Source: Sporodiniella umbellata
Taxonomy: Eukaryota > Mucoromycota > Mucoromycetes > Mucorales > Rhizopodaceae
NCBI GenBank assembly: GCA_025677835.1
Contig: JAIXMR010000004.1
Location: 310,001-374,000 of the forward strand
Length of the DNA: 64,000 bases
Reading direction: 5' to 3'
Shown: piece after piece, positions 1-11,703 of the stretch
Numbering within the stretch: the first letter of the stretch is position 1
Layout: the number at the start of each line of letters is the position of its first letter
Program-made: the position numbers and the translations under genes
Notes under the pieces: model-generated
The model's input: only the letters and a program-made list of their open reading frames with translations
The model's database searches: none
Told to the model about the DNA's origin: nothing

Positions 1-1564
1 TGAGACGTCTATTAAATAGTACAATACAAACTTCATTCAATTTTTTTATCGTTTTTATGTCACAGATGTTTTCTGCACAGTATTAAGGTTGTCCTTGTAT
101 TTTTTATGAGCTTCATTTTACTTTTAATTATTCTATATATACTTTCACAACTAACTATTGAGGAGCAATTTAAGTGAGATAAATTGTAAAAATGTATTAT
201 GTTTTCTGATTTAAACAGCACATGGTGTTCTTTAATAGAAGTACCAAAACAATACATCAACAATTTAACGTTAAAGTTGATCTATTTAACAAAAAAAACC
301 GTTAAATCGAGTTTAGTTAGCTTTGACGAGCTGCAATATGAGACTATATGTCTTTGAATCTTTATAAAAAGAGTTTAACTAACAGAAGCAGTGTTTGTTG
401 CCCGTCGTCTTTTAGTTTCTTTATTATCATTGATAAACCCTAAGCGGTGATACAAAAGGAAGACGTATTAGATTCATCACAATATATCATTGTCGGGGTT
501 TTGCTGTACCAGTCTTTAACTAACTTGAAAGTGTTTCCAGTTTCACTTTTTTGAGATGTAATTGGTATTTTAAAATTTTTATAATAACAAATATACGTAT
601 TTTTTGTGTAATGGAACAAATAAAGTACGAAAAAGTGCTCAACTGAGATTGGAAGCACTGTAAATTATCTATGTTCACAACAGAAGCAATTTTGTATTTT
701 CTAATTAGTCGTGACTACACGCAATGTCTAAGCATATTATTCATAGTAAAATGTTCTTATGTAGAGCTTATCATACAAATGTTACATATACCTAACAAAG
801 CATTTCACAAAGTACTCTGTAGCTATAGTGAGAATACATAAGGTATCATAGTTGAACAAGGAGGTTAATTCGTCTCATTAAAAAGCACCTGTATTTATAT
901 TAATGTATATGCAAACTTCCTAAACAGTATTACATACAGGATTTGATTCAGACAATTGATAAATCCTTGCTGTATTAATAATGTATATAAAGGTAGTTCA
1001 GCTATGCTCTGAGACAAGAACATTCTGACAGGTTCTTAAGTATCAGATTTATAACCGATTCATTCATTATATAATTATTTATCCGAAATCAATTCCAATG
1101 TGATTAATATATACAACATTACGAAGTATATAAGATCTCAACATAGGATTATCCATTTTAGATGTCTTTCTTGTTGGTTATATAATCAAGCAGAGACAAT
1201 CTACTCATCCTAAACGACTACCCAGTTTCTCTTTTAGAAAAGTATAAAGCACTTCTGTTTTCATGTTAAATAAAGAACAAAAAAATTATCATAGTCAGCT
1301 AGTTTGATCATTCTTGTTTTCGTTTTATAATTTTTATTTTTCATATATCTCGTTTGTTACTTGATGTCACAAACAGCATAGATAGGCTCCATGGTTTTTT
1401 TTTTTTTTTTTAAAAGAAGCTTTTATTCAATTTTGTTAAACTTGTGCTTTTTTTTTTTTTTTTTTGGTAGTTCAATAAATAGGTATGTTTTGAACATAAT
1501 TATCTCTGAGCTAATTCTGTGCATTTTTGGGGGTAATTGTCCTTGCTTGTATTAGTATAAACAC
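1..1564. other. Gene-free left flank
   Basis: I see no supportable gene here. The few open frames are short, lysine/isoleucine/phenylalanine-rich and match nothing I recognise. The stretch is AT-rich with two T-runs near 1394-1410 and 1449-1466. A mariner-type terminal motif lies at 651-662 and is listed separately. The last ~60 bases before 1565 presumably hold the promoter of the small secreted-protein gene. Confidence 0.5.
651..662 (-). repeat. Isolated mariner-like terminal inverted repeat
   Basis: GGAAGCACTGTA is identical to the outer end of the transposon relic at 6796-6807 and is the reverse complement of the left end of the MITE-like element at 21519. Read on the minus strand, similarity continues inward for about 25 bases, down to a CACTTTTT run. 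It ends in TA, as expected for a Tc1/mariner insertion. I did not find a matching left end between 1 and 640, so it is probably a solo or truncated end of an element lying to the left. Confidence 0.5.
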
Positions 1565-1810
1565 ATGAAGGCGTACTTTTTTCTATTTATTTTGTGTTTC
1601 ATCTCAGGAGCTTACTGTGGTCCTTTAGCCTACGCCGTATGCCAATCAGGGTGTAACGCTCTAGTGGTCTCTTGCTATGCTGCTGCCGGTGCTGTATTTG
1701 GAACAGTTACAGGTGGTTCGGGCGTTCCCGCAGCAATTACCAGCTGCAACACTGGTTTAGGGATTTGTATGTCTGCGTGTATAGCTGCAGGATGTGCCCC
1801 AACACTTTAA
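1565..1810 (+). CDS. Small secreted cysteine-rich protein
   Basis: Single-exon ORF of 81 residues. Residues 1-18 form a clear signal peptide (MKAYFFLFILCFISGAYC) and the mature part is only about 60 residues. It carries Cys pairs in the pattern CQSGCN, SCYAAAG, SCNTG, CMSAC and AGC, separated by Gly/Ala-rich stretches. This pattern matches small proteins found widely in fungi, algae and some invertebrates, often annotated as zygote-specific or cysteine-rich secreted protein; their function is unknown. The Gly/Ala-rich core could be membrane-active or could pack as a disulfide-stapled hairpin; that is inference. The ATG at 1565 is the first in frame and precedes the signal peptide directly. 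No partner gene is adjacent. Confidence 0.8.
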   Translation: MKAYFFLFILCFISGAYCGPLAYAVCQSGCNALVVSCYAAAGAVFGTVTGGSGVPAAITSCNTGLGICMSACIAAGCAPTL

Positions 1811-3169
1811 AAAATTATGAACGAAGACGAGGCTCTCAGATATTAAATAAATTTCTTAACGTTTTTGAAAAAGAGAGCTCCATAGTATGTAGCCTAGTTC
1901 AAAAGTGAGATTAACTAGGAAAATGTTTTTTATTGGCTTTTGAATTTTTAATCCTATTGAAAGGAGTTTTTAACTCTGCTTTTTACTGGACTAAAGTTGA
2001 AGTAAGTAGGTACTGTTGCCCCTATTGTATATTGATAAAAAGGATGAGATTAGTTACTGTTATTTAGGGTATTGATTTGGTTGAAAAATATATTTCAGGA
2101 TTTCAGTCAACATATATGTATAGAAAAAAACAGCGGTAACACTTTTTTACCAAAGTAGTGTATTTTTTACTCGGAAAGCCCAGTCTAGAAAAACATGACA
2201 TGGTTTGTTAGACAGTTTTAGAGATTTAGTTGTCGTGACTATTTTCGAAGTTTGAATTAGAAGTCTCAAAGTTTGTTATCGTAGCATACATATTAAGGAA
2301 AATCAGTCTTTCCCAAACATAAAAGTGCCTTGCTATTTTGAGATCATAAAAGATCTCGGAATACGATTAGCCTGTTTTGCACTATTCCTGTGTACAATTT
2401 ACGAAAAAATTCAAAAATCTAGTATCAAAACTAAGTCAGTCATTGGAAGTAAGGAGTATAGAGCCTGATCTGGTTTTGAGCTCTAAAACATTTCAAATTC
2501 CCAGCCAGCCCAGCACTCAAAATCCCCTTTTTATAACCTTACTTTTGTATGCATAGGTTTGGCTTTGCTTAATCTTGAAGATCTGTTGAAAGAGAATTCT
2601 TGTAAAAAACAAATGAACTTTATTGAATATTCGATGTTTATTGTTTCTTTCGAAAGCAAGTGTCCGGGATTTGGCGAGGTATGGCTGTACTCTAGCAAAA
2701 AAAAATCTTTTTGTACAGATAATTTGTTTTATTTTAACAAAGCCAAATACTTTCCAAGAGTACTAAATGCTCTATAGTAGCTTCTAAGTAAGCTTTGCAG
2801 TCTACATTGTGATATTTGAGATAAAAAAAGCAATTTTTTAAAGCGTTTGAGCACTAGCCACTTGGATACACAAACACTGACTTCTATTGTATTAGCCAGT
2901 ATACTAAAATTGGAAATTAGCTGTATTGTCAGTTCTTTGAAATTATCAATATGAAAAAAGAAGTCCAAAATTCAGCAATTATAAATACTCACTTATGACA
3001 CTTCTAAAGTATATGTTGTTTTGGCTTTAGAGAAACATCTAAAAAAGGGCGAGACCTGACGGAATAGAATGAATCTCCGCACTAATCAATATCCGCAAAT
3101 TAACAAGCTCATTTCAGTCCTCTTTGTTTTTTCCCCTCCTCCTAAACTTCTCTTACATAACTTGCCAGC
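1811..3169. other. Intergenic, no gene seen
   Basis: About 1.36 kb of AT-rich sequence. Open frames such as the one at 2559-2777 start at a non-ATG codon, have low-complexity composition and match no family. The end of this stretch holds the coactosin promoter, with a pyrimidine-rich segment just before the start codon (3117-3160). Confidence 0.5.
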
Positions 3170-3717
3170 ATGTCATTAAACGTCTCCGATCCCGCCATCA
3201 TCGAAGCTTATGAAGATGTTAGAGATGACAAAACCGAAACAAATTGGGCCTTTTTTGATTTTGCCAACGGTAAACCTGATCGACTTCAAGTGTCTGGTAC
3301 AGGAACAGAAGGTCTGTCTGAATTCGTAAATCAACTTAAACCAGAGGTGGCTGGTTGGGGCTATATCAGAATAAACCTAAGCAACGATGAGTAAAGAGAA
3401 AAAAAAAAGACTTTCGCGTTACTAGAGAAAAAAAAGTAAAAAAAAAGTACTTACACGTTTCTTTTTCTATTCTTTATTTTTATATCAGATACTCTCAACG
3501 TATCAAGTTTGTACTGATCCCTTGGTGTGGAGATAAAGTTGGTATTATGCGTAAAGCCAAATTGTCTATTCAAATTGCCGATGTCAAGAACGTTCTTCGC
3601 AACTTTCATATAGAAGTGCCTGCTTCTCAAGCTCAGGATTTAAACGAAAACGAAGTCATGACCAGACTTAGACGTGCTGGTGGAGCAAATTATGATAGAC
3701 AAACAAGCACTTACTAA
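3170..3717 (+). CDS. Coactosin-like ADF-H actin-binding protein
   Basis: Two exons, 3170-3390 and 3489-3717, with a GT-AG intron of 98 nt splitting a Glu codon; the product is 149 residues, the usual coactosin size. Coactosin-type ADF-homology proteins bind filamentous actin and counter capping rather than severing. Family signatures are visible: YEDVRDDKTETNWAFF near the N-terminus, the central KFVLIPWCGDKVGIMRKAK segment where coactosins have KFALITWIGE, and the C-terminal AGGANYDRQT block that is nearly invariant in coactosins. The ATG at 3170 gives the normal family N-terminus. A cofilin is unlikely because the cofilin Ser-3 region and long actin-binding helix are absent. Expected in the actin cortex and at hyphal tips. 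Confidence 0.93.
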
Positions 3718-4100
3718 TTTAAACAAAAGAAAAAAAACAATGAATTGTGGGTGTGGAACCCAATAAATCCTCGACTCTCTTTTATCCAACTTTATTTATG
3801 TAAAATGGCACTGTTTGAGTTTAAGAGTGTTATAAATGTGTGTGTATTTGTTTCTTGAACAAACGGATTTATAGGCTAAAAGTTTTTTTTTTTTTTTTTG
3901 CAGTATGCGCCTAAAAGCTTATACTAAAGGCAGTCCTAGTTACTTTTACACACATACATATGTACATATACGTGGGGCTGACTTTTCTAAATAAAAAAAA
4001 AAATAATACTTGAGCCAATCTGCAGTTTATCTACAAGTGGCGCTGCTCGCGCGTATAAGTCTTCAAAAGTTGGATTGAGTTGCTCTCTTACAATAGCCCA

Positions 4101-4131
<31 letters not shown>

Positions 4132-6120
4132 CTTGATTAATTTAAGTATGGCTACTTCATTTCGAAATTCATTTCAATTATAAAATACAAGACGAAATCT
4201 TTGGGGTATCTTTATATTTTTTCACAAGCCCTCTTGCTGTAAAAGCGTATCGTTCCTTTTCACTATCCAAAATCATTCTGTTGATCTAGCATTAGGGATA
4301 AGGGAAAAGACACACACACCTACATTTTTGGCATCCAAAAATTTTGCTTTCACATATGTAGATCAATGCGCTATTCGTAGCAATAGGATAATATTTTATA
4401 TAAGGGGGTCTGTTCATTCGATCAATAGTGGGTTTAAAGAACTAGTGTGGTAGTGACCCATAATTCCTAAATTTATACAGTCTTTTTTTTTCTACTGTTC
4501 TTGTAGTAAGCCTGATGGCTGTTGAACGAATAAGCTCTTTGGTTTGAACCCACAAACGCTTCGTGTTGATACTAAAATTAGACTCGTCAAGAAATACGCG
4601 ACCTCTACAAAGAAAGAACTACATGCTCCCAACTAATTTGTATCGCTCTTTAATGTTTGTTGAACTGTTTTTTTTTAATGGAGAAAATATCTACTCTATT
4701 CAACGACGGAAGTAGTTATGTAAACATTAATAAATTTGTTAGAAACACCTTTATAAAACTCAATTAAAACATATCTTAGGTCTTCTTTTTTTTTTTTTCA
4801 AGATGCTATCAGGACACGTATTGTTCTGGCTCACCCATCTGATAGAAGCCGAATACTCAACTGCTTCGCGTTCTTTTTGATGTTTAAATTGAAAAAAAAA
4901 AACGAATTCGAATCTAGAATAGTCTAACACATATGAACTCGTTTTGAGCTTGCTTCCTTTGTATGTGTATATTTTTCTTGAGATAATATTAAGAAGCCAA
5001 AGGGCGTATTTAATTTTTATTGTATTTACTAGGTAGAAAATTTTCAACAATAATGAACTCAAACTCATCAACACTGAAATCTACAAGACTGAGGCACTAC
5101 CATCGTTAGCAACAGCTTCTCACCCTTCTTTATTTAAAAGCATTACCCCCATGTTAAAGTAGTAGAAAACACTGGAAATTTTGCTAGCAGAAGTTTCTTC
5201 TGGATACAATAGTAGTAAGGCCTGTTTTGGCCATTACAGGGGAATGCTCGGCATATTTTTCGTGATACGAACCATTTCAAAAACATACAATAAAGGTACA
5301 ATTGACACGTTTTAAAAGTTGAAAATTCACTTTGCGATCATGATAGACACTATTTCCCCCCCCTTCAGCTTTATGGATTAATTTTATAAGGCGATGCTAT
5401 ATGACACTGGAGTATATCTATGCAGACACAAGAGGTCTTATTGATGAGCGATGAGTAGAGATCTGTAGTCCCGGTTGACTATAAAGAAAAAGATATAGCC
5501 ATGATTACCTTCGTTCAATTTTATTTGACTGTATTGCACCGTTTACATACCGTCGAATTTGGTCTCGGCAGTGATATCAGTAACCGTGTTTTCTTTTATG
5601 ATCTTTACATCAGTAAGCAAGGAAAGAGATGCGTTTGTTAGCGATGTTGTCGGATCTTTTTTTATTGTTGTTTGGAGATAATTTAGGGTAGTCCAATCGC
5701 ATAGATTATCTTTGATCCAGAAATTTAAGAAACAGCAAATATAACTTCTTGGTCCAACTTTCCAGTGTCAGTTTTTTTCTGATTGCTTTGCCAAATGAAG
5801 GCAAAGACTACAAAGTAGTGTTTATAATTTAGTGTCAGAGCTGTAGTATGGTAAAAAGAAAAAGCCAGAAGAACAAAAGGCGTCAAGGTTTATACCCTTA
5901 TTTAGGCATAGAAAAACAAACGTAATGTTTCGTATGAAATTAACTTTTTAAATACCGTTTACCATAATATATCAAGCTAAATAAATTGTAAATCAAGAAT
6001 GAGGATTAAGAACCTCATATTAATGCATAAAGCTACTAGGCATATTTTTCTATTTTTTCTTTAAAAAAAAACTATTTTGGGTGTGATTGAGATTGTGTTT
6101 CTCGTTACAAAGACAGTTAA
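3718..6120. other. 2.4 kb intergenic, possibly decayed repeat DNA
   Basis: No gene supported. It contains a 29-nt A-run (4100-4128), several shorter A/T runs and a minus-strand ORF at 4760-5074 whose product is low complexity. The right part leads into the transposase relic; I could not find a left terminal repeat matching the one at 6807, so the 5' part of that element is either deleted or diverged beyond recognition here. Confidence 0.4.
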
Positions 6121-6612
6121 CAGTTTGAAGTGCCTGAGATAAAACTAAGAAAGTCTGAAAACTTGAAGAGAAGGAAAGTAGTAGGGATTACAAAAAGAAA
6201 GGCACCAGAAGGTAAATTGTCTGTTCCTAAGGGTACTACTGGAGAACACCATCTTCAGTTTATCAATAATACCATAGATATCACGGGTGGGATTTCAGGA
6301 ATGAAAGGTTACTTTGTTATTATGGACAATGCCCCAATTCATGTTCCTGAAATGATTGAACCCATTGTTATGCAGCGAGGTTACACCCCAGGGCATCTTC
6401 CACCTTACTCTCCAGAATTAAATACAATCGAACAATTCTGGTTCACCATCAAGGATAAAGCAAAACACATCAATCTCATTGATATAGAAACCCTCACTAA
6501 TAGAATAACCAAGGCCAGTAAATCCCTACGAACCGTTCACCCTGAAAACATTATTCAGCATCTAGTAGATCAGTTTGAAAAGTGTCAAAACGAGATACCC
6601 ATACAAACTTAA
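6121..6612 (+). pseudogene. Tc1/mariner (IS630-type) transposase, C-terminal fragment
   Basis: An open frame follows an in-frame TAA (6118-6120) and has no ATG at its beginning. It encodes the C-terminal ~160 residues of an IS630/Tc1-mariner DDE transposase. Visible are RRKVVGITKR, then YFVIMDNAPIH with the second catalytic Asp, and LPPYSPELNTIEQFW with the conserved YSPELNxIE helix. The family usually has a further ~150-200 residues upstream (helix-turn-helix and the DE containing the first catalytic Asp); these are missing, so the copy is 5'-truncated and dead. The sequence type is common in Mucorales genomes. It reads without internal stops, so decay is fairly recent or only deletional. 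Confidence 0.85.
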
Positions 6613-6807
6613 AGAAAAAGATTCCAAATAAAACTTTATAAACATGACCAAATAGACTTGAAGAGATTGATCAATTGGAGTTCAAAAAAATGATCAAGTA
6701 AAATTTATACAAATGACTAATTAACCTCAAAAAAATGTCCAAGTATTTTTTTAAAAACCGATCAACGATTTCAAAAAAAGTGTCCAAACGAGGATGGAAG
6801 CACTGTA
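6121..6807 (+). mobile_element. 5'-truncated mariner relic with 3' terminal repeat
   Basis: The transposase fragment is followed by about 180 bp of untranslated end that finishes with the terminal repeat GGAAGCACTGTA at 6796-6807. Between 6640 and 6790 a loose 20-25 bp unit is repeated five or more times, each with a GACCAA- or GATCAA-like core next to AAAAAAATG-type runs (for example at 6672-6692, 6728-6745 and 6768-6790). Such subterminal repeats are typical transposase-binding sites. The left boundary is not defined; the coordinate given is only the start of the open frame. Confidence 0.6.
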
Positions 6808-6933
6808 TCATATGAAAATGGCTAAACAAAATAACATGTGAAAAAAAAAAAAAAAAAAAAAACACAGAAAATCACGGTATTTAAACTTTGCGGCTCTCCT
6901 TTGTTTTTTTGTCTTTTTTTTCTTTCAATTGAC

Positions 6934-8126
6934 ATGCCTTCACACAAAGAGGAAAAAGAAGAATTCGTTGGTAAATTTATACACGCAGGGGTAGTGTAGC
7001 AGTTTCTTACAGATTTACAGACGCAGAAGATAACCGTAGTGTGGGAGGCGATTCTGGCTTTGGCACTGGCGACGATGACAAGCGCGAAGTAGCTAAGAAA
7101 GCGAATGAAGATACTCCTGGCCCAACTGAAGAGGTCAAGCCAGATGCTAATCAAAAAGACAAAGAAAATACTCAAGAAACTCAGGAAGAAAAAAATACCG
7201 CGGAAGAAATCCCTCCCCAAGACGATTCTCAAGAGGCCAACGAGATTGTCGACTTTGTAGTCCTTGAACCTACCACTAGAGACATTGAAGAGCAAGAAGC
7301 CGAAGAGAGTCTCGAACTGGAAGAAGACAACGAGTCTACTACTGGCAATAACTTTTTGTATCGAATCGCTTCTATTCCGATCATACAAGATAGCTGTGTG
7401 GGAGCACAAAATATTGTACGACAGCACACAATAGGCCAACGGGCACTTGACTTTGCCGAAACAAATCTGCAGCCTGTGCTTGTTTCAGCCTACCACACAT
7501 CCATCTTTTCTCGTGCAAATCGTTTAGGAAACAAATCTCTCGACCTTTTGGAAAGACAGTTCCCTATCATCAGTTCGCCTACACAAGAAATACTTGAGCC
7601 TATCAAGGATCGTATGGATCATGCTGCTTCGCTGTTGAAAGTACCCAATGAGCAGGTGGATCGCATTACCCATCAGTTTGAAAAGCTTCTGGACTACTAT
7701 CTTCCATCCGACCAAGAGAAAGAGAAAAAAATTGAAGAACACGGCGTTCAGAGATTGCTAGCGGTGTCCCATATACTGTCTGATCGTATCACAAAAAAAG
7801 TAATGAGCAAAGTCTCTGCCGGTAAGGAAGAAGAAGAAAGAGTCAGAGCATTGGTTCTTTCATGGATTGGAGATAAAGCAAAAGTAATGCTCAAAAAGCA
7901 GCCTGTCTTTGTGCAGGATTTGATCAAAGAAAAGACACTCCAGTCAGAACAACTACACAAATTCACTCTTGAAGAGTTGGAAAAGGTCCGTCAGGAGTTG
8001 AGCAAACAAACAAGTCACATGGAACGTGCTAAGAGTCTTTGGAACTTATCTCGAGACGATATCATCCTCCCTCTGTTTGAGAAAACATCCTCCTTCTTTC
8101 ATCACAAACAGGCAACTGCTGCTTAA
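6934..8126 (+). CDS. Perilipin-like lipid-droplet protein
   Basis: Exons 6934-6970 and 7021-8126; a 50-nt GT-AG intron splits an Asp codon. The ATG at 6934 starts MPSHKEEKEEFV; without this short first exon the long exon has no ATG at its beginning. The product is 380 residues. The N-terminal ~110 residues are acidic and disordered. From about 120 onward comes a perilipin-type PAT/helical core: IASIPIIQDS, then amphipathic repeats such as GQRALDFAETNLQPV and ILEPIKDRMDHAA, ending in a helical tail. Fungal perilipins (Mpl1/CAP20 type) coat lipid droplets and limit lipolysis; Mucorales are oleaginous, so the role fits. The assignment rests on recognised segment style rather than an alignment. 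Confidence 0.7.
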
Positions 8127-8501
8127 ACAATAGCAAAACAAAATAAAAATGCACTCTTTTCAAACACTTTAAAATAGCATTAACAATTGTAGCAATAAAT
8201 TGAAAAGGAGAACCAGAGTTATAAGCCGCGCCTTTTTGTTCTTTAGACACACAAATACATATATAAATAACTCTTTATTTTCAATAGTAACTCGTAGTAT
8301 CACTTAAACACTACATGCTGTCTTATGGCTCACCTGATTTGTATAAGGTTGCGCTAACGCTTGTACAAAACAATACATGGATTACTACTGGTTCTGTTAT
8401 GGTAAAAGGCACTTTGCTATCTAAATTGGTATCAATCCAAAATATGATGTATACCTACATACAAATCGATGTCAGTAGACTGATAAGCTGCAGAGAACTG
8501 C

Positions 8502-8532
<31 letters not shown>

Positions 8533-9413
8533 CACCGTTTTCGACACAACTAAAATAACGGTAAATCATTTTGGCGAGCGTTCTTTCTGTTTTCTTTTAC
8601 TATACTGCATCTCAATTGCTCTCTTATTAACACCTTCCATAGTCTAAACTTTAGATGTTTAAAAAACATCGATTTGGAGCTACGAATACCTTTGTTCTTA
8701 TCAATTGATCAAAGCCACACTCATTACAAGAATTGTTGTGTGGTACCTTTCAATGGATTGAGAAAAAAAGGTGTGATACACACTATCTTTTAAAGTTTTT
8801 AGTGAAAAAGATCCAAACAAATTTGTGCTATATTATATTATTCATATGGCTTCTTTTTTTTTTTATTATGGCAATACAAAAAACACAAGTAATAGCACGT
8901 AGATATCAATGAGCCAGAAACTTTTTCAAAAAGTCCTAATCAAGGGGTACAGATTTAAAAGACTAGTGTAAAAACAAGCCATAACAGCTTACATTTACTC
9001 AGAGATTCAATTCTAAACAACATATAGTGAGTAAATTTGTATTCGCTATCAAAAGCATATAAGCCTTTTGCGTTGTAGATATAATGCATAGTAACCTTTA
9101 CGCTCTATATCTATGTTCAAATTGTAACCAGAGAAAAATAGGCTAAGCAAAGGATCAATTATAGCATTTTTTTTTTAAAAAAAAACCATGGACAGAGAGT
9201 TTGATGTCCATTCATCTATTTTATGTACTTGCTGACAACTTTCTCAATAAATGCCTTTCTTCACTGTATCGCCACCAAAAAACCTACTTGAACCATTCAT
9301 GCATAAGCGTGTTTGATTGGGAAGAAAAAGACAGTCAGTTTAACTCCGTTCTTTAAAAAACTTCAAAGTAACAGTAGAAATAAGGTGCTTTGTTTTTCGA
9401 AAACCAGATAATT
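8127..9413. other. Intergenic, no gene seen
   Basis: About 1.29 kb between the perilipin-like gene and PARN. The ORF at 8315-8647 runs through a 26-nt poly(A) tract (8502-8527), giving a poly-Lys stretch, and is not credible. Nothing else recognisable. Confidence 0.5.
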
Positions 9414-11649
9414 ATGGAGATCTCAAAACATAACTTTGAAAGTTCTTTGCCCTTTATTAGAGAGGCCTTGATTGATGCTGATTTCATTTCAATTGATGCA
9501 GAATTTTCTGGTATATATAAAAAAGGAACAACAAGTCTTTGTGCTTAGATCTAAAGATTGATCAGGTCTCCAACCCCCCAATGTTGGCATGCTGGTCACT
9601 GACGATCTTTCTCAGCGCTATTCTAAACTCCTAAAGTGTGTTCAAGAGTTTACTATTGTACAGTATGGCGTGTGTGCTTTCAAAAAGAATGAAAAAGGCG
9701 AATTTGTTGCCAAACCTTTCAACTTTTACATCTTTGGCAACGATACCGATTCTGTTCAGTCACGACGAGTATTTACTTCTCAAGCAAGCAGCCTGGCATT
9801 TCTTCGATCAAATAAATTCGATTTCAACAAACTGATTGATGATGGCATTCCTTTTTATAACTTTTCAGAAGAAAGCACATTTGTTTCTTCTATACAAGGT
9901 ACAACTATGATGAGCAGAAAGACGCTCATCCCAGGTATGAATGATCCGTACAACTAAGAGAGCACTCGAACTAACTACTTTTTTTTTTTTTATCTCGTAG
10001 AGTCATCCTTGACCAACTCAGGTAGAAGCTTCTTGCAATACAACCGTAATTCGATCGAAAAATGGTTACAGGGAGATACGGAAAAGCCTCTCGTTGTTCA
10101 AGTCAATTCATTGTTTTTTAGAAAGCTCATATACCAAGAAATATCAGAAAAATACAGCGGCATTTTGGTGGCTTCACAAAGAGACAGCAGACATCTTCAA
10201 ATCACCCGCCTTAAAGAAAACGAAAGAAGAGAACGAGAAAAGAGCGTAAGCTGAACTTTTGTACATGTGGATCGCTAATCAATTGTACTTTAGGTCAAGT
10301 CGCCTACACTCAACTTTCGTGCTGTAATTGAATTGATTAAGGAGGCTGAATGCCCTGTGGTTGCACACAATGCTACATTGGATATATTTCATACTGTCGA
10401 CCAATTTTGGGAATATCTGCCAAAGAGTATTGAAGAGGGAAAACAAACAATCAACAGTATGTGGGATAACATTGTAGATACAAAATATATGGCACAATTT
10501 CACCCAGATTTGAAAGTAAGCGACTTGTTTTGTATAGCATTAAACCTAAAAACGTAATTAGACGTGTTTTGATTCTACAGTTTTGGGCTCTTTGTACAAT
10601 ACAGTTACCGAGGAACTGAATACAACAGGGAAATCTGTCAGTAAGTTGTCCATTTAGGACAGAAAAAAAAAACTGACTCTTTTGCGGTATAGCCATGGCC
10701 GATGGGTTTGATAGATATACGCAAGAAGATAACCAGAAAGAGCACGAGGCTGGCTATGATGCTTATATGACTGGCGTTATTTATATTGCTTTTATTATGT
10801 TTATAAATCAGAAGAAACTAGAAACTGCCGAAGCAAAAAAGCAAATAGAACAAAGTACTCCAAAAGCAATGGAGGAGGATAAAAAGGAAGACGAGAGTGA
10901 GGAAGAGAGCGAGGAAGAGGAAGAATCTAGTGAAGAAGAAGAAAGTGAAGAAGAAGGAGAAGTGAGCGATGATGATGACAGCGAGGACAGGGCGCCTGAA
11001 AGCAGCAACATGTTTTTGAGCAAGGATCTACGTTCTTACTATGGCCGTCTCTTCTTAATGAGATCTGAAATTCCCTATATCAACCTCAAAGGAAATGAGG
11101 AAGTTATTATTCCCATTCTTCCTAATAAGTTCTTTTTACGAAACATACCCGAGGGCATGACAAATGTAGGGTTAGAGAAACTGTATCCGACTATTCAACC
11201 TGCCGCTGTCTCTTGGATCAATGGTCATAGTGCTTGGATCTCACTGAAAGACGATAGCAAAATCCCTCTAGTTAGGCTGGGCCTTTTAGGTATGTCAACT
11301 GTACAAAGCTTTTTGCGCGGGGCATCAAGAGAGGTAGAAGGCGTGGCACATGGAATCAACAAGGATGCGAGTCGTATGGAACTACTCTCTCACGAGAGAT
11401 GGGCTGAAATTTATGGTCCTCAAAGAACTGTCAACTATAACAGCATGGCCTCTATAATGGCTGATATGAAAGGAGACGATGTTCCATCTGGTGCACCTAG
11501 CTTTGAAGGTAAAAATAGGGTTAAAACGTCCCCAATTATTGACTTTTTTTTTTTAAATAGAACCTGAAGTATCCACTGCTCCAAAGAGACAAAGAGAAGA
11601 TGAAGATCAAGAAGAAACGCCTACTAAAATACCGAGGAACAATAAATAA
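9414..11649 (+). CDS. PARN: Poly(A)-specific ribonuclease (PARN-type deadenylase)
   Basis: Seven exons: 9414-9510, 9566-9934, 10001-10245, 10294-10515, 10562-10640, 10693-11508, 11561-11649; 638 residues, the same as typical PARN. It trims poly(A) tails and matures small RNAs in nucleus and cytoplasm. DEDD-family residues are visible: IDAEFSG near residue 30 (Asp and Glu), HNATLDIF near 265, and HEAGYDAYMTG near 358. The FNFYIF and FDFNKLIDDGIPF blocks are PARN hallmarks; an RRM-like segment (FFLRNIPEGMT) follows. Exon 5 starts after the AG at 10560-10561; the more obvious AG at 10579-10580 breaks the frame. An acidic Glu/Ser/Asp-rich insert of ~45 residues sits between nuclease and RRM. It converges on VPS11 with 54 bp between stop codons. 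Confidence 0.93.
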
Positions 11650-11703
11650 AACAGTTTGCATTAATATGCACTTTTTTTTTATATTTTGTTTTTATTAATG
11701 TTA

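Noticed and set aside
4520..4570. tRNA-like GGTTTGAACCC segment
   Set aside because: No acceptor or anticodon stems can be drawn around it; only a chance resemblance to a T-loop.
4760..5074. 104-aa minus-strand ORF
   Set aside because: Low complexity with a terminal poly-Lys segment from a T-run; no motif, no neighbours to support it.
8315..8647. 110-aa plus-strand ORF
   Set aside because: It passes through a 26-nt poly(A) tract giving poly-Lys, has no family resemblance and lies in gene-free DNA.
10516..10580. Apparent frameshift in PARN between exons 4 and 5
   Set aside because: Resolved by using the AG at 10560-10561 as the acceptor (46-nt intron), which restores the frame and the family sequence.
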